Shown here: positions 1 through 10,906 of the stretch, piece after piece
How the letters are laid out: every line of letters starts with the position of its first letter
How positions within the stretch are numbered: position 1 is the stretch's first letter
From: Asterias rubens
Lineage: Eukaryota; Echinodermata; Asteroidea; Forcipulatida; Asteriidae
Direction of reading: 5' to 3'
Length of the DNA stretch: 64,000 bases
NCBI RefSeq assembly: GCF_902459465.1
Contig: NW_022985702.1
Location: forward strand, 248,001-312,000
Notes under the pieces: generated by a model
Told to the model about the DNA's origin: nothing
The model's input: the letters and a program-made list of their open reading frames with translations, nothing else
The model's database searches: none
Position numbers and translations under genes: made by a program

Positions 1-691
1 CAGGATTACTAGCATGTTGATTCAAAGATGCACGGTTGGCTTGGAAGTAAACACAACCAACCAATCGATAAAACGAAAGAAGCCCTCGATCATGGTTAAA
101 TTGTACATCATCAAAACACAACTGGCCATCAGTTTGAGTAGAACTACTTCCTGAAATAAATTCTGCAAACTGAAGAAACACTTTCAGGAATGTTGTCTTT
201 CCAAGTCTTGCAAAGTAAGATACAAAATCACAGCCAGTGCAAATATATAGCATTTGCATTATTTTGTGAACATCGCAACCATGCTTCACTAGTGGGGCCA
301 GATCTGAATCTCTGCTTAATGCAGTTCTCAGTATGTTTAGGTTTAGATATTTGTCATCAGTTCCAGATGCCTTGTACTGAATTGTTATTATTTTACCCTC
401 AAAAGATAACGGCAAACCTATCATGCCTACATCCCTGTCTACAGAGTAAACATGAACATATGAGCATGATGTATCATTAACATGTAACCATATTTGGGTA
501 TCACTTTCTTCATGATTATGAATGATACTGTGTGATGATATGCCAGCCAAGGTAACACATTTGCCTGTCCATTCTGTTCTTTCGGGGGCATTGGACAGAA
601 AACCTCCAGAAGTGACAAACTTTTGATCTGTTGTTTGAAAAGATGCTGAAACAATGTCTATTAACTTATTAGACAGATATTGGCATAACTT
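1..691 (-). pseudogene. XPG/PIN-like nuclease region, continuing the upstream OTU-transposase frame past a TGA; runs off the window
   Basis: On the minus strand the frame that ends at the TGA of the large upstream gene stays open for about 230 more codons, down to base 1. The translation includes HNHEESDTQIWLHV, VYSVDRDVGMIGL and ICTGCDFVSYFARLGKTTFL. These match, from memory, a nuclease-like module in many invertebrate transposon proteins, with an EADT-like acidic motif, a D.DV motif and a GCD...GxGK helix-hairpin-helix motif like that of XPG/FEN nucleases. The sequence before the TGA (PLPQNWSKFLKVRTNK) and after it (KLCQYLSNKLIDIV) together resemble one conserved stretch of that module. The TGA therefore looks like a nonsense change or a recoded codon inside a domain. 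The end of the protein lies outside the window. Confidence 0.72.
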
Positions 692-3600
692 TCATTTATT
701 TGTTCGCACTTTGAGAAATTTTGACCAATTTTGAGGCAGAGGTGTTTGATCAGTTATTGAATCAAACACTTCAATATCGTCATCTTGGCCAGCATCTCGT
801 CGTTCTCTCTCAAAGCCCTTTGGAGAGATTCCTTGCGAGCAAACCTGGTCAAAGAGAATTCGTACTTCCTTATACTTTTTTTTGAAAAAGGGTGTTACCC
901 ATCTTGACACAATGAGCGAAGCATATTCTGCAAAACATCTAAAACCAGGCAGTGGATTAATGTATATGATGTTCATTCCTTCTGCAATTAGACAGGTCCC
1001 AGGTGGGAAAGTGTGGTTCTCTGTGATAGGTGAAAATGATTGTGAATATCTCTTGCCAAAGAGGTTATACATAATATACTTAGCCCCTTTGCTCGGCAAG
1101 CCTGAAGGAGTACATAGTGCTCGAGGAGTTTCAATAAATTGGAAAAGCTGATGAATAGGCTGGTTGTGCTGTTCAGAAAATGAGATTGTTCTTTTGTAAC
1201 AAAGAGTAATCATTTTTTTTTCCTTTTCTAAGTAATTTATCGTTCTCTTCGTTACTTTGTCTTTGGCAAATGTTTTCAGCCTATGCTTTCTAATGACAGG
1301 TTTGGCAGTGCTGGTTTCATTCAAAATATTAAATCGCACGTAAGTGTCGTAAGATGAGTTTCCAACCTCTCTGTATGATAGTAGAGCTTTCTGTTGAACT
1401 GCAGAGGCAGGTGTGTGTTCAAAAGGGTGGTAAAGAGTATGTGCTTGATCTTCACTGAACATAGAACAACTGGAAACCTTTGAAAAATATGCCTTAACAT
1501 TTTGTAATTCAGACATTATGACAGATGGAGCAAAATCTCTCTGAAGAGGTTTAAAAATAGAATCAGACAATTGACTTTGAAAGTTGTCAAGGAGTTGAGC
1601 CTGAAACTCCAAGGTTCCGGAAATTTTTTCCATGTTTGTTGGTAAGCTTCTAGACAGTGCCATTTTACAGTCTTTGTTAATCAGCATTTCATGAGCTTCA
1701 TCTATCCCAACAGATGAAAAGTTAAATCCACGTATACTAGAAACAAACGCCCCGTTTCTGAAATGGTCTAATATGTAGGTTGGTAAGCCATGCATTTGAC
1801 TCAGGTGAATTGGAATCATTTTAGAGTAGTTCTGCCTATCAAAGGCATGGAATAAAGGACCCATTTCTTTTAGGGCACCTAGACGCAAATTCCAATTACC
1901 CGTTCGCATGGCTATCCACAACTGAATATAGCAGAAACAATCTTCTTTCAGAAACCTATTCCAAAATTTGAAAGTTTCATACTTCTCAGCCATTTTGATA
2001 CAAAATTCATTGAATTCATCAAGCAAAGTTGGTAGACACCCATGAAGTGGCATATGTACCTTAGACACAAACTCCTCAATATCAAAATAATCACAGAAAT
2101 CACCTTGAATATGCACTTGCTCCACAACGTTTGTGACAATTTTATGGAAAGCTTCATTAGAGATGGAACTTTCATCTTTTCCATCTCTACAATCCAGAAA
2201 ACACTTGAATTGATGAACATAAATTGCCTCATAAACTTGTAATAGAAACCTATGTGTTCTTTTGAAATTACTGCAAGTTTTCAAATTGTTCAAGGTACTA
2301 TTTTTGTGGGTTAACTTGGCGATGTCCTTTAAGCCGGCATCCCAAAACACTTTCATTACAACTTCTTGAAAGTTCTTCAATACATGCCAATCACCTAAAT
2401 AGGGTATAACCCAGTCCAATACTTCACCATATTCTTTCTTTACATCCAACAATATCTTAACTGTTGCACCATCACCTGCAATAACGAGGTGGTTAATGGA
2501 TTTTGAAATTTTGAAAAGGTCATACAGAAGACCAATGACCGATTTTACAGTTTGAGCACAGTCAGCTTTCTCATTGAGTACATAAATGTAAGAAAACTTT
2601 GATTTTTCACATCGGGCCTTTGAATGCAGTAACATGTTACACTTCAGTCCAGGGACAGTATGTTTTGTTACATCAACAACAGAAACGTATCTTTCTGAAA
2701 TGTGCATAAACATGTCATAGTGAAGTTGCTTCTGCTGAAGCTTTTCTTCGCCAGATGGAAAAAAAGTACTCACTGACAACTGTTGACGAATGAAAGTTTT
2801 GAAAAATGGGGTAGCAAAATGTCCTTTTTCAGGAACGTTGAGATTTGATGGGCTAAGTTTTCTTCTTACTGAAGGTTTTTTGGGTGCGTCCATGATCAAT
2901 GATGGTGTAAAATAACGTTCAGATGAACTACTCGTTTCCTCACCATCAGCAGAAGCCTGAGGATGCAATTGCCTGTCATCACATGTCCTCTGGATAGCTT
3001 CTTGTGGACTACCCGAAACAAAATCTAGTAAATTTGGTTTTATCAAACCTCCAAAACCTTTTACTCCATCATGCCATTTATTGAATGTTGTGTCATTTGT
3101 ATCAAGTAGAAGTTGGCAGTTTGGTCGACAACTACCATGATACATTAAATCAAAATGACTTGTAATAGCATTTGATCCGGGACGGTACAGTAAACAGATG
3201 TGATACATGGACATTGGCTTAGTGGGATATCTTGCAACTAGTGTCAGACCGTGGACAGTTTTCTGATAAACACATATATCTGTACGTAATACACATGCTA
3301 GAGAACACATCTCCAAATGACCAGCATAGGTGCCAGAGTTTCTGCCATCAGCAACTTTTTCAGAAAATGAAGAATAAAATTGATCATTTGAAGATTCCAA
3401 AAGCACCTGTTTAATTCCCTCTGGAAGTTCTTCTAAAAGTTCGAGATGTTGTTCTAAATGTTGACAAACAGAATATCTGAAGTAATCTGCAAATTGCTGC
3501 TCTAAATGGAACATAGTTTGATCAACAGGTATACCAACCTCATTCCGTTTACAAAGTAGTATATTGGAATTGCTGTAAGATGCAATGCATCTGTACAGGC

Positions 3601-5388
3601 AACGCCCATCTCCATATACTTGTACAGTTTGAAAGTCAGAGGTTATTGGAGAAGATTTTTGTCCAATAATGTCAATCAGTTCTCCAGTGGGGGAGAGTTT
3701 TTCTGTCAAGGGTTTTGGCTGTTGTGCCATGACCGATGTTCCATGCCAACTTCTTCCTAAACCCTGTGATGTGACTGCAGCACTGCTAGCAAGAACATCA
3801 ATATTATCAACACTTACTATGGTAAAAGTATTGGATTCTAGTGTAGAAAGTAAACCCGACTGTTGGCGAAGCTGTTTTATGGTTTCTAAGAATCTATCTA
3901 AAGTGTCTTCAGAAGTGCAGAAGCCAGACTGATTCAACAATTTAATTAGTTTTGATGAATGTGAAAGTCGTTTCACACAATTTGCAATGACAATATGAAA
4001 TGGATAGTTGTTGGATTCATTGTAAGTGAACTGCATAACCATAATGAGAATTATTCTTCTGTTGCGTCGCTGTCTTCCATGTGGTTTTGAGTAGCTTGGG
4101 AAAACAAGCTTGCCATTTCCAAACAATGATCCACATTCACTGAAATATTTTAACTCATCGTTGTTTGCAGTCAACAAAGAAACAGTATTCCACACTTCTG
4201 GGTCAATCATGTCGAACAGGGAATCAAAGTTAAAAGAGCCAGTTTCCATTAGATTTTGTGTGTAGTGTTTAGTGATCTCTCCAGATTGGTGCTTGAGTTT
4301 TCTATTTATATGAGGCAGGAAATAAAGAGCCATCTTATTGATATCTCTTTCAGAATTTAATGTGGGTTTAAAATCTTCAGAGAACATCTCATCCCCACTT
4401 CTTTTAGAATGATACCGTAATTTGGCACATGACAAATGCAAGGCCTTTCTGAAATTAAGGTCCTTGTAAAGTAATAAAGTGCTGTATTTACGTGTAGACA
4501 TCTTGTGCACTTCTATCAAGTCCCCAAATATCTCAAAAATTCCAGACAACAACCATCTAGAACTTCGCTTACATGATTCAAGACAACTTGCCTCACCACA
4601 TTTGAGTTTTAGTAAAGATACAAATAAATCGTACATGTCTGCAAGAAGAAACGCCTCATGACTGTTGCATAGCTTACAAATTTCCTTACAGGTCATGCAA
4701 AGTGCTGTTCTTGTGTGTGACATTTCTTTATGACTCTCTAAACTTAACTCAACATCCTCCAAACGTGTAACAGGTACTACTTTCCTTTTAGCCACAGAAT
4801 AGCAAGTAAAGCAAAGAGAACTGAAAGTAGTAATTGTTACCTCGTCAATTGAAATATTTAGTTGCAGATATGCATTGTTAATATCCAGATTTGTACATGC
4901 ATACCTTCTACAATTAACCAGAATGACACCACAAACCACACACTTTGCATTTGACTGAATGTTGTATATGAAAGATTTGTGTAAACTGCACAAAGAAACA
5001 CAGCTTGGTATAAATAAACAGTCAATGGTTGGAAAACAGGATTGAAAAGTTTCCAAAGAAATAGAGCTATCTGCCACTGAAACTGTTGAACACATGTCAT
5101 ATTTGTTAAGGTAACAAAGAGGTCTTTGCTTAGATCTTGTTTTTTCTGGCGTATAGACTGGATTGTTACTTTTTTTTGTAAATTTGTGCCTGCATGCATT
5201 ACAAATGCAACCATCCTCACTCAAATGTGGCAAGTAAGTTCTAAAATATTGTTTAACCTTTGAGTTGCTCAAGATGCTAAGATGGGTCCATTTTGTACTG
5301 GATCTTGAGCAAATTTGGCACGGACCACACTCAACTTTCTGACAAGGGGGTCGAGCTCGTTTTGAACCCCCTTGAGATTGCTTCACCC
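692..5388 (-). CDS. Large transposon-encoded protein: Cys-rich N-terminus, OTU cysteine protease, transposase-like core
   Basis: One open frame of about 1,564 codons. Residues 15-65 and 145-275 are rich in CxxC pairs and look like zinc-binding modules. Residues about 585-750 form an OTU-type cysteine protease: YGDGRCLYRC supplies Asp593 and Cys596, GTYAGHLEMCSLACVL fits the central OTU helix, and SHFDLMY supplies His744. OTU enzymes cut ubiquitin or related chains. Residues about 880-1260 resemble a transposase core of a family common in aquatic invertebrates: HLVIAGDGATVKILL, IPYLGDWHVLKNF, AMRTGNWNLRLGAL and GIDEAHEMLIN offer candidate acidic residues near 905, 972, 999 and 1230-1233. The tail (YKEVRILFDQ, SPKGFERERRD) begins the nuclease module that continues past the stop. 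There is no in-frame ATG at the start. The first codon in the open frame is GTG just after an AG acceptor, so the N-terminus is probably supplied by an upstream exon. The element class is uncertain; the XPG-like tail recalls Academ elements. Confidence 0.85.
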
Positions 5389-5408
5389 CTGCAATGACAT
5401 ATTGTTAC
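5389..5408 (-). other. 20-nt GT...AG segment between two phase-compatible coding pieces
   Basis: On the minus strand this segment begins GTAACA after AG and ends TTGCAG before GG. Removing it joins the 79-nt candidate exon (5409-5487, ending in phase 1) to the frame of the large OTU protein. Left in, it puts a stop in that frame. Twenty bases is far below normal animal intron length, so it may be a small insertion, the remains of a longer intron, or coincidence. Confidence 0.35.
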
Positions 5409-5487
5409 CTCCTTGGCTTCCTGTTTTGTTGTTGTCCATTTGCCCATCATTCCTCCAGGAAAACTTGACTGAAGCCTCCCAAGGTAC
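5409..5487 (-). CDS. Candidate 79-nt exon linking the SGNH exon to the OTU-transposase frame
   Basis: The piece has a TTTACACAG acceptor at its 5' side. Read in phase 0 it is open for 26 codons (starting VPWEASVKFSWRND) and ends in phase 1. The upstream SGNH exon ends in phase 0 at AAG|GTTAGT, and the downstream OTU frame needs a phase-1 entry, so all three pieces fit as one transcript. The peptide has no recognisable domain. RNA evidence is needed, because the only visible donor leaves a 20-nt gap to the next piece. Confidence 0.35.
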
Positions 5488-5823
5488 CTGTGTAAAATGA
5501 ATACGTGTATACACACTTAAATAACAAAACATCACACGAACAAACAATGCAAATTAATGCTATAGTGCAGAAAGACTAAAACAAAAAATATAAATGAACA
5601 GAAAAATAGATGAAATATTTGCAACAAAACAATCTTAAATCTTCTTGGCCAGGTGCTTCAAATTTGTTTGTTAAAACCTTTTCATTTCCAGGAAAGGAAA
5701 ACATCTCAGTGCAGAAAAAAAACTGTATCCATTGAAAATGCAACGTAATAAGGTTCTAAATTGTCAGACCTTACATGGCCAATTGAAAACCTTAATGATT
5801 GCTATAAAAATTTATAAACTAAC

Positions 5824-6747
5824 CTTCCATTTTCGCCGCCTCCGTCTTTTCACGATTTGCTTTTTTCTTTTGCGTCGCCTCTTCCCTTGCTTGCGTGATG
5901 CAACATAAGGTGTCTCTGCCTTCGGAAGGCGCACTTGTTGGTGTGAAGCACCTCGAGAATGGTGAAAATTGCTGTTGACCTCCTCATACCGTATTGTGGC
6001 CATAGCCACATAAGGTTTGATGAAGTACATCACTGGTTTGGTACTAGACAAACTCCTCCCAAGCTGCAAAAAACCTTCTCTGTCCTCGATGACTTGTCTT
6101 GACTTCCTCTGTTTTCTTGACATTTTGGGAGGCTTGGTTGTGACAGAAGGAGGAGGCTTAGTGGTGTCCGATGTCTTTGAGGTTGTACTGGAACTTGTGG
6201 GAGGCTTTGGGATGTCAATGCACCGCTTGGTCTTTGGGCATTTCGCTGAGATTTTCTTCCTCGGTGTTCGGACCAGTTTCTTCAGCTCATGTGGACAATG
6301 GGGTTGGGGTGTACCACGAGGGTCTATGGGTTTTGACATTTTCTCTAATTGCTTCTGTATAAGCCGGCTGAAGAGGTAATTTCCGTCCCAGTTAAGATGA
6401 AGTCCATCTTTAGCAAGATGGCATTCATGGAACATGTCACTGAAATCTAAAAACTTGCAATGTGAAAAATTGTGACAAATATTGGCCAGCTTAATATTGT
6501 GCATTACCCGAGATAGATTAAGTCGGCTATCATCTGAACGGGGTAAAATACCACTTACCACTATCTCAGTAAGGGGGAAGTTTTCCCTTACAGTGGTAAG
6601 TAGTCTCCTGTAGGCTTGGATGTTGCTGTGAAGGAAGCCCTGTTCAAGGTTATTTGTTCCGACATGCAAAAATATAACGTCAGCAGTATGCAACTGATGG
6701 GCGTTATTAATAACATACTGAAGTTGGACTAATCTCATGTAGTAGGG
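5824..6747 (-). CDS. SGNH-fold hydrolase exon with basic C-terminal tail, probably part of the OTU transposon
   Basis: The frame is open from an ATTTAG acceptor (exon begins CCC TAC TAC ATG) to an AAG|GTTAGT donor, 308 codons. If not spliced it stops three codons later, at 5812. Counting from the ATG at 6738, residues 25-30 read HVGTNN, the SGNH block III (GxN). Residues 111-116 read DGLHLN, the block V Asp-x-x-His. The N-terminal GDS block with the catalytic Ser is absent and must lie in an upstream exon not securely found. The second half is Pro/Ser/Thr-rich and ends in a strongly basic run (KRRRKRKK, RRRRRKWK), suggesting nucleic-acid binding or nuclear entry. SGNH enzymes are esterases or lipases. 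They also occur in retroelement and transposon proteins, and the adjacent same-strand OTU-transposase gene with matching splice phases suggests that here. Confidence 0.68.
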
Positions 6748-7496
6748 CTAAATAAAATAGGTTCCATAATAAACATGACATGCCGTGTAATTGCACACAA
6801 TGAAATTTTAATTGAGTTAATTGAGCTTTGACTCAGGGCCTAAAAAAAATTATTATAAATTAATAATAAATATTGAAACCAATGTATTGTCCTTACTCCT
6901 TGACCTTGTCATGCTTGTGTAGGCCTAATTAACAGTTAACAAATGGAGAATCCAAATATCCACCACAAACCAATTAAAACATTTTTTTTTTATTAAATAC
7001 TATTTATAATTAAAGACCTACATAGTACATGTACTTGTAGGCCCTAAAAAATAATAATAATAATAGGCTAGCTCAGTTGGACAGTAGCTGGGCGCTATAA
7101 ACAAAAATACATTAAATTAATTAGTTCAGAACAGTCATCAGTACTCTCAAAACACGAAGCAGCCGACAACAACAGCCATGCGTGTGAAAATGTGCACGGT
7201 AAAATCGGTCACAAAACAAGAAATCTCGCGAAAAGCAAAAGTGCATTACGATCCTACATTGCCTTCGCCACACGTCAAATAATATACCAAACGATAGCTT
7301 ACACTTTAATCTTTCGATGTCTAGTGGTTTTATTTTCTCTTTTTATTTAGCTGGGTCAGGGCGCTGCAAACCAAAAACTACCCCAAGTCAATCCTGACAC
7401 TATACAAAATGTTCAGTGGTAAAAAAAAGGGCTATAAAGTCATAGAAACTTAACAAATTTGGTATCATTTGACTCGGAAAAATATTCTACGTGTAC
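6748..7496. other. Intergenic stretch between the SGNH exon and a CpG-rich coding-like segment
   Basis: No convincing coding frame. It holds a short AAT run near 7050-7065 and a CpG-containing part around 7140-7260. The missing N-terminal exon of the SGNH protein was looked for here on the minus strand and not found. Confidence 0.4.
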
Positions 7497-7712
7497 TTAC
7501 CACGCCATCTTGTGTGCCACCTGAAGCATGTGAGCATCGTGCCGTGTGCAAAAAGGGTCGTCGAACTCTCGCAGTTTATCGCGCAAATCGCGCAGTCGCT
7601 TCTGCACGTTGGCTGTGCAGATAAAACTCGGGATTTGACCTCATTAACGCACGCACTGCGGACTGATTGCCATACAACGTCTATTACAACCTACACTGAC
7701 CTCCTGGCATAA
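7497..7712 (-). other. CpG-rich, coding-like segment with a good splice donor, function unknown
   Basis: On the minus strand the segment ends at GCGTG|GTAAGT, and possible TATCTGCACAG and other acceptors lie upstream. One frame reads KRLRDLRDKLREFDDPF, which looks coding. A second frame ends ASGGTQDGV in phase 0, which would join in frame to the SGNH exon. CpG content is much higher than in the flanks, so this could be a first exon or promoter-proximal region. I could not decide the frame and assign no function. Confidence 0.3.
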
Positions 7713-8352
7713 ATAAGTTGATAGAATAGGTCTACGACTTTACAGCTTTACCAGTAGGCCTAGGCCTACATGTATAGCCATCGTGGCCATGTTCCATTGC
7801 AGGGCCTACACCTGTGCCTAGGGTTCAGCACTGCCATCCATCAGTCCTACTCCTAGCGATATTGCCTGATAATCTAGTACAACAGGCCGGGAACAGGCCT
7901 AATATAGCTTGTGCTTTGCTAGGTTTGTATAAATCATTAAATGAGGTACATGTAGGATCAGTAGCCTAGAACATGTAATGCACGTAGTAGTATAACTACC
8001 TTGGCCTATGATTTGCTTGCTTGGATTAGGATGATCAACGCAAAAATGAAATTTACTTGATATTCCTCATTACGACAGCGGGTCACAAATGCTGTAGGCC
8101 TACATGTACTGTCACTGTGTACAAATATTGCTGTGTAGATTTAACTCTGTATGCACACTAATAGTAAGTACGTGCATGTACTACTACAGTACACAGTGCC
8201 GTGTCAACCTGAATACATTGTAAATTTGTACATCAGACAGTGATAATTTCTTCGCCGTTTTTCGACAAAGAAACCTAGATACAGACGTCACATAAGTTGT
8301 GCACAATGATTCAGTATAATGTCATAAGTGTAAGGCCTACATACTGTACATT
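7713..8352. other. Gene-free stretch
   Basis: Contains many copies of short words such as AGGCCTACATGTA and TGTACATGTA but no open frame with protein-like composition, and no repeat boundaries I can define. Confidence 0.4.
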
Positions 8353-8715
8353 AGGGTGTCGTGGCCGAGTGGATCAGAACACTGAACTTAAGCTCTGGTG
8401 CTTCTGTTTAGTAGAGTGTGGGTTTGAATCCTGGTCGTGACACTTGTGTCCCTGAGCAAGACACTTAACTTTAATTGTTTCTCTCCACCCAGGGGTAAAT
8501 GGGTACCTGTGAGGGTAGAGATGGTTGTGATTGATTTGGCCTAGTAGCGCATAATGTTGCACAGGCTGCATACTCCCCACCAGGGAGCTGATGAGATGGT
8601 TTAAGGAGTGAATTAAGGCCTACATGTAGTGACCAGGGGTATAATGTGAAGTGCTTTGGGATGCCCTCCGGGTGTGAAAAGCGCTTTATAAAAATGGGCT
8701 ATTATTACTATTATC
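8353..8715 (+). mobile_element. tRNA-derived SINE
   Basis: The 5' part is tRNA-like. It carries an A-box-like TGGCCGAGTGG near 8363 and a B-box-like GGGTTTGAATCC near 8430, closed by a GTGTCGTGG ... TGACAC pairing. It is followed by CCCTGAGCAAGACACTTAACTT, the CCACCCAGGGGTAAATGGGTACCTG body, and a tail ending AAAGCGCTTTATAAAAATGGGCTATTATTA. This is the standard layout of tRNA-derived SINEs in deuterostomes. The tRNA part is too degenerate to be a working tRNA gene. A-box and B-box would drive RNA polymerase III transcription in an active copy. Confidence 0.8.
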
Positions 8716-10043
8716 ATTAATACTATTATCAGCTGCAGTACAATAATTATGTTGACTTATCGAATGTGATTTTCCCACTTCATCCTTTTGGTTTGATGGC
8801 AAGCCTGTTGCAGCTTGTGTCACTACAACTTGGCTGATCAAATACATGTAACGGGGCTATCTGTTTTTTTAACCATCTTTGCTTGTGTTACACTTTGCAA
8901 TCTCTGCTTCGACTTCAATTGAACGTCTTTCCTTATTTCTGTAATTCGGATAAGACTAATGGAACATTTTTCTGACAAAAAAGTTGTGTTTATCAGCCAC
9001 CTAATAATTTTAGGATTGTTTTAAAACCGGACATTCAAATAATTTTTCCCGCTGCTAGAGGGCGCTATTAAAAGAAAAATTGGCGAATTGATATAAGTTT
9101 TAAACAGTGTCACTCGGTTCATTAAAAATAACCGGATCTACAATTTCGTTTTTCTTTTGATCGGAATTGACTCAAACATTCCTATGAGTTGTCGTCCCGA
9201 CAATCGCGGATAATAGGAACATCCGGTTACTTGGTTGTAATTACAGGACTATTCGGTTTATAAATAGGTATTCGCGCCCCTTGTGGATATTCGTGGTTAC
9301 GGATAGGAAAACCTATTCGCCATTAAACTGATATTTGAACTATTCGCCCAGGCCTATCAGTTATACACTTGTTTGAGAATTTTTCTTATTCCATTAAGAA
9401 ATTAACATACTACTGCCGCACATTTAATTTTGCAAAATTTCTTGGGCCTTTGATCCTCCAGAAATGTTTTTAAATGTTTCATAAGTTTTAAATTAAGGTA
9501 CACATGTACATAGTGTACAATAAAAAATTCTCCCTTTTTAAAATTTTTATGTTGAAATTGTTATTTTGAATTGTATATGAAATATTTATTTCCACTGTTG
9601 TCTCCTGTCTTGTTCTTAATTTTGTGCATGGATTTGTAACAATTGTTTTCCAGACACTCTATAAATTGATTGTTTTAAAAAGATGTCATGAAATAAACAT
9701 TTCTTCCCCTTAACACTTGGTAGCCATTATGTCATAGAATCACCACCTTTTGATCCCTTAAAGCCATCCATTATACACTTTCGGTAAACAGTATTGTCCA
9801 AGTCCCACACTTTGTGTATCACAACTTATATATAAAATATAAAACCTGTGAAAATTTAGGCTTCTTCGGTCATCGGAGTCGGGAGAAAATAACGGGAAAA
9901 CCCACTCTTGTTTCGCCGTGTCATGACATGTGTTTAAAATAAATCCGTAATTATAGCTTTTGGAATTGATCTTGATTTAATAATTTCTCAAAAAGTAACA
10001 CTTTTTATGGAACAATATTTCAAGAGAAGTCTTTAACCATTAC
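8716..10043. other. Gene-free, AT-rich stretch
   Basis: No supported coding region. Part of 9100-9370 has repeated ATTCGG / CCGGAT words suggestive of an old repeat, but no termini could be defined. Confidence 0.35.
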
Positions 10044-10266
10044 TGTAGTATTATTGTGAAGCCAGATTGAACTCAACAAAGAATGAATTGAATATCAAGT
10101 GAATATGTCTCCTGAGCATTTTATTCTCTGGTTCTCGACCATCCTGCTATCCCATAATATGTCCCCAAGTTCTAGAGGTCAAGTTAATTTGCATAGGTCT
10201 CATTTGCATAGCACAGTAAACAACGCGTGTAATGCATACATGTACATGTAATATCAGGACACTACA
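10044..10266 (-). mobile_element. 3' LTR of a Ty3/gypsy-type retrotransposon
   Basis: The segment is bounded by TGTAGT and ACTACA, the short inverted ends of an LTR. Read on the minus strand it starts TGTAGTGTCC and contains a polyadenylation-like GAATAAAATG near 10120. It is preceded directly by a purine-rich AAAGAAAGGGGGAGA that fits a polypurine tract. The 5' LTR was not found, so this is a truncated or solo remnant. Confidence 0.6.
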
Positions 10267-10281
10267 TCTCCCCCTTTCTTT
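10267..10281 (-). other. Polypurine tract of the LTR element
   Basis: On the minus strand the 15 bases just upstream of the LTR read AAAGAAAGGGGGAGA, the expected position and composition for the plus-strand primer of an LTR retroelement. Confidence 0.55.
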
Positions 10282-10799
10282 AGACTTAAACAAACTCTGT
10301 TAATTCTTATGAACAAGAGATTCGAATAAACCAAGGTGAACATTCAAGATATTCGGGGTGTGACAATATCAGAAGTCAAACTATTTCTTGAAGAACACTC
10401 AGTTGACAAATTAGTTCTTTAACATCAACAATGTAATTTTCCTAAAAGTGACTAATACAATTAGTATGCAGAGAAACTCTGATCACTTTAAATTTTAGCA
10501 TGGAATGTGACTGCCAGAATGGCCTTGAGTTAGACAACCTGTTTACTACCATTCTAGGAGAAAAAACCCACTTTATTTTGTTCTAAATGGAAGAATGAAT
10601 TAAACATGCACTTTTGCAGTTTACTTAAACCACTTTAGTTTAAATCTGAATAAACACTTAAGTAACATGCATACTTAAAACTATGCTTCAACCTGGATTT
10701 TAGCTTTCGCAACACAACTTTAAATATTTTAACATTTCAAAACTTGACATTATGCAATGTAACATTTGAAAAACACATGTTCACTTATGAACAATGAAG

Positions 10800-10906
10800 T
10801 CATCTATGAGTTGACTTAAATGGGGTGGTCAGTTTATCCTGACGTGCCTGTTTCAACAGAACCGTATCCCCTTGGATGAGATCCCTATCTGCTGCTGTGC
10901 AGGGAT
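10800..10906 (-). pseudogene. C-terminal integrase fragment of the LTR retrotransposon
   Basis: The minus-strand reading ADRDLIQGDTVLLKQARQDK, followed by LTTPFKSTHR and a stop, matches the conserved tail of Ty3/gypsy integrases (GDxVLxKQ..xNKLxPPF). Only about 34 codons are recognisable. It sits about 520 bases upstream of the polypurine tract on the same strand, so it belongs to the same remnant. The rest of pol is missing. Confidence 0.6.

Noticed and set aside
190-480. Plus-strand 96-codon open frame
   Set aside because: It is the antisense of the nuclease-like frame that runs through 1-691 on the minus strand; composition is not protein-like.
7491-7712. Plus-strand 73-codon open frame
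   Set aside because: Opposes the minus-strand segment with the good splice donor; no recognisable motif.
8353-8450. Possible functional tRNA gene
   Set aside because: A-box and B-box are present, but the arms do not fold into a full cloverleaf and the sequence continues into a SINE body.
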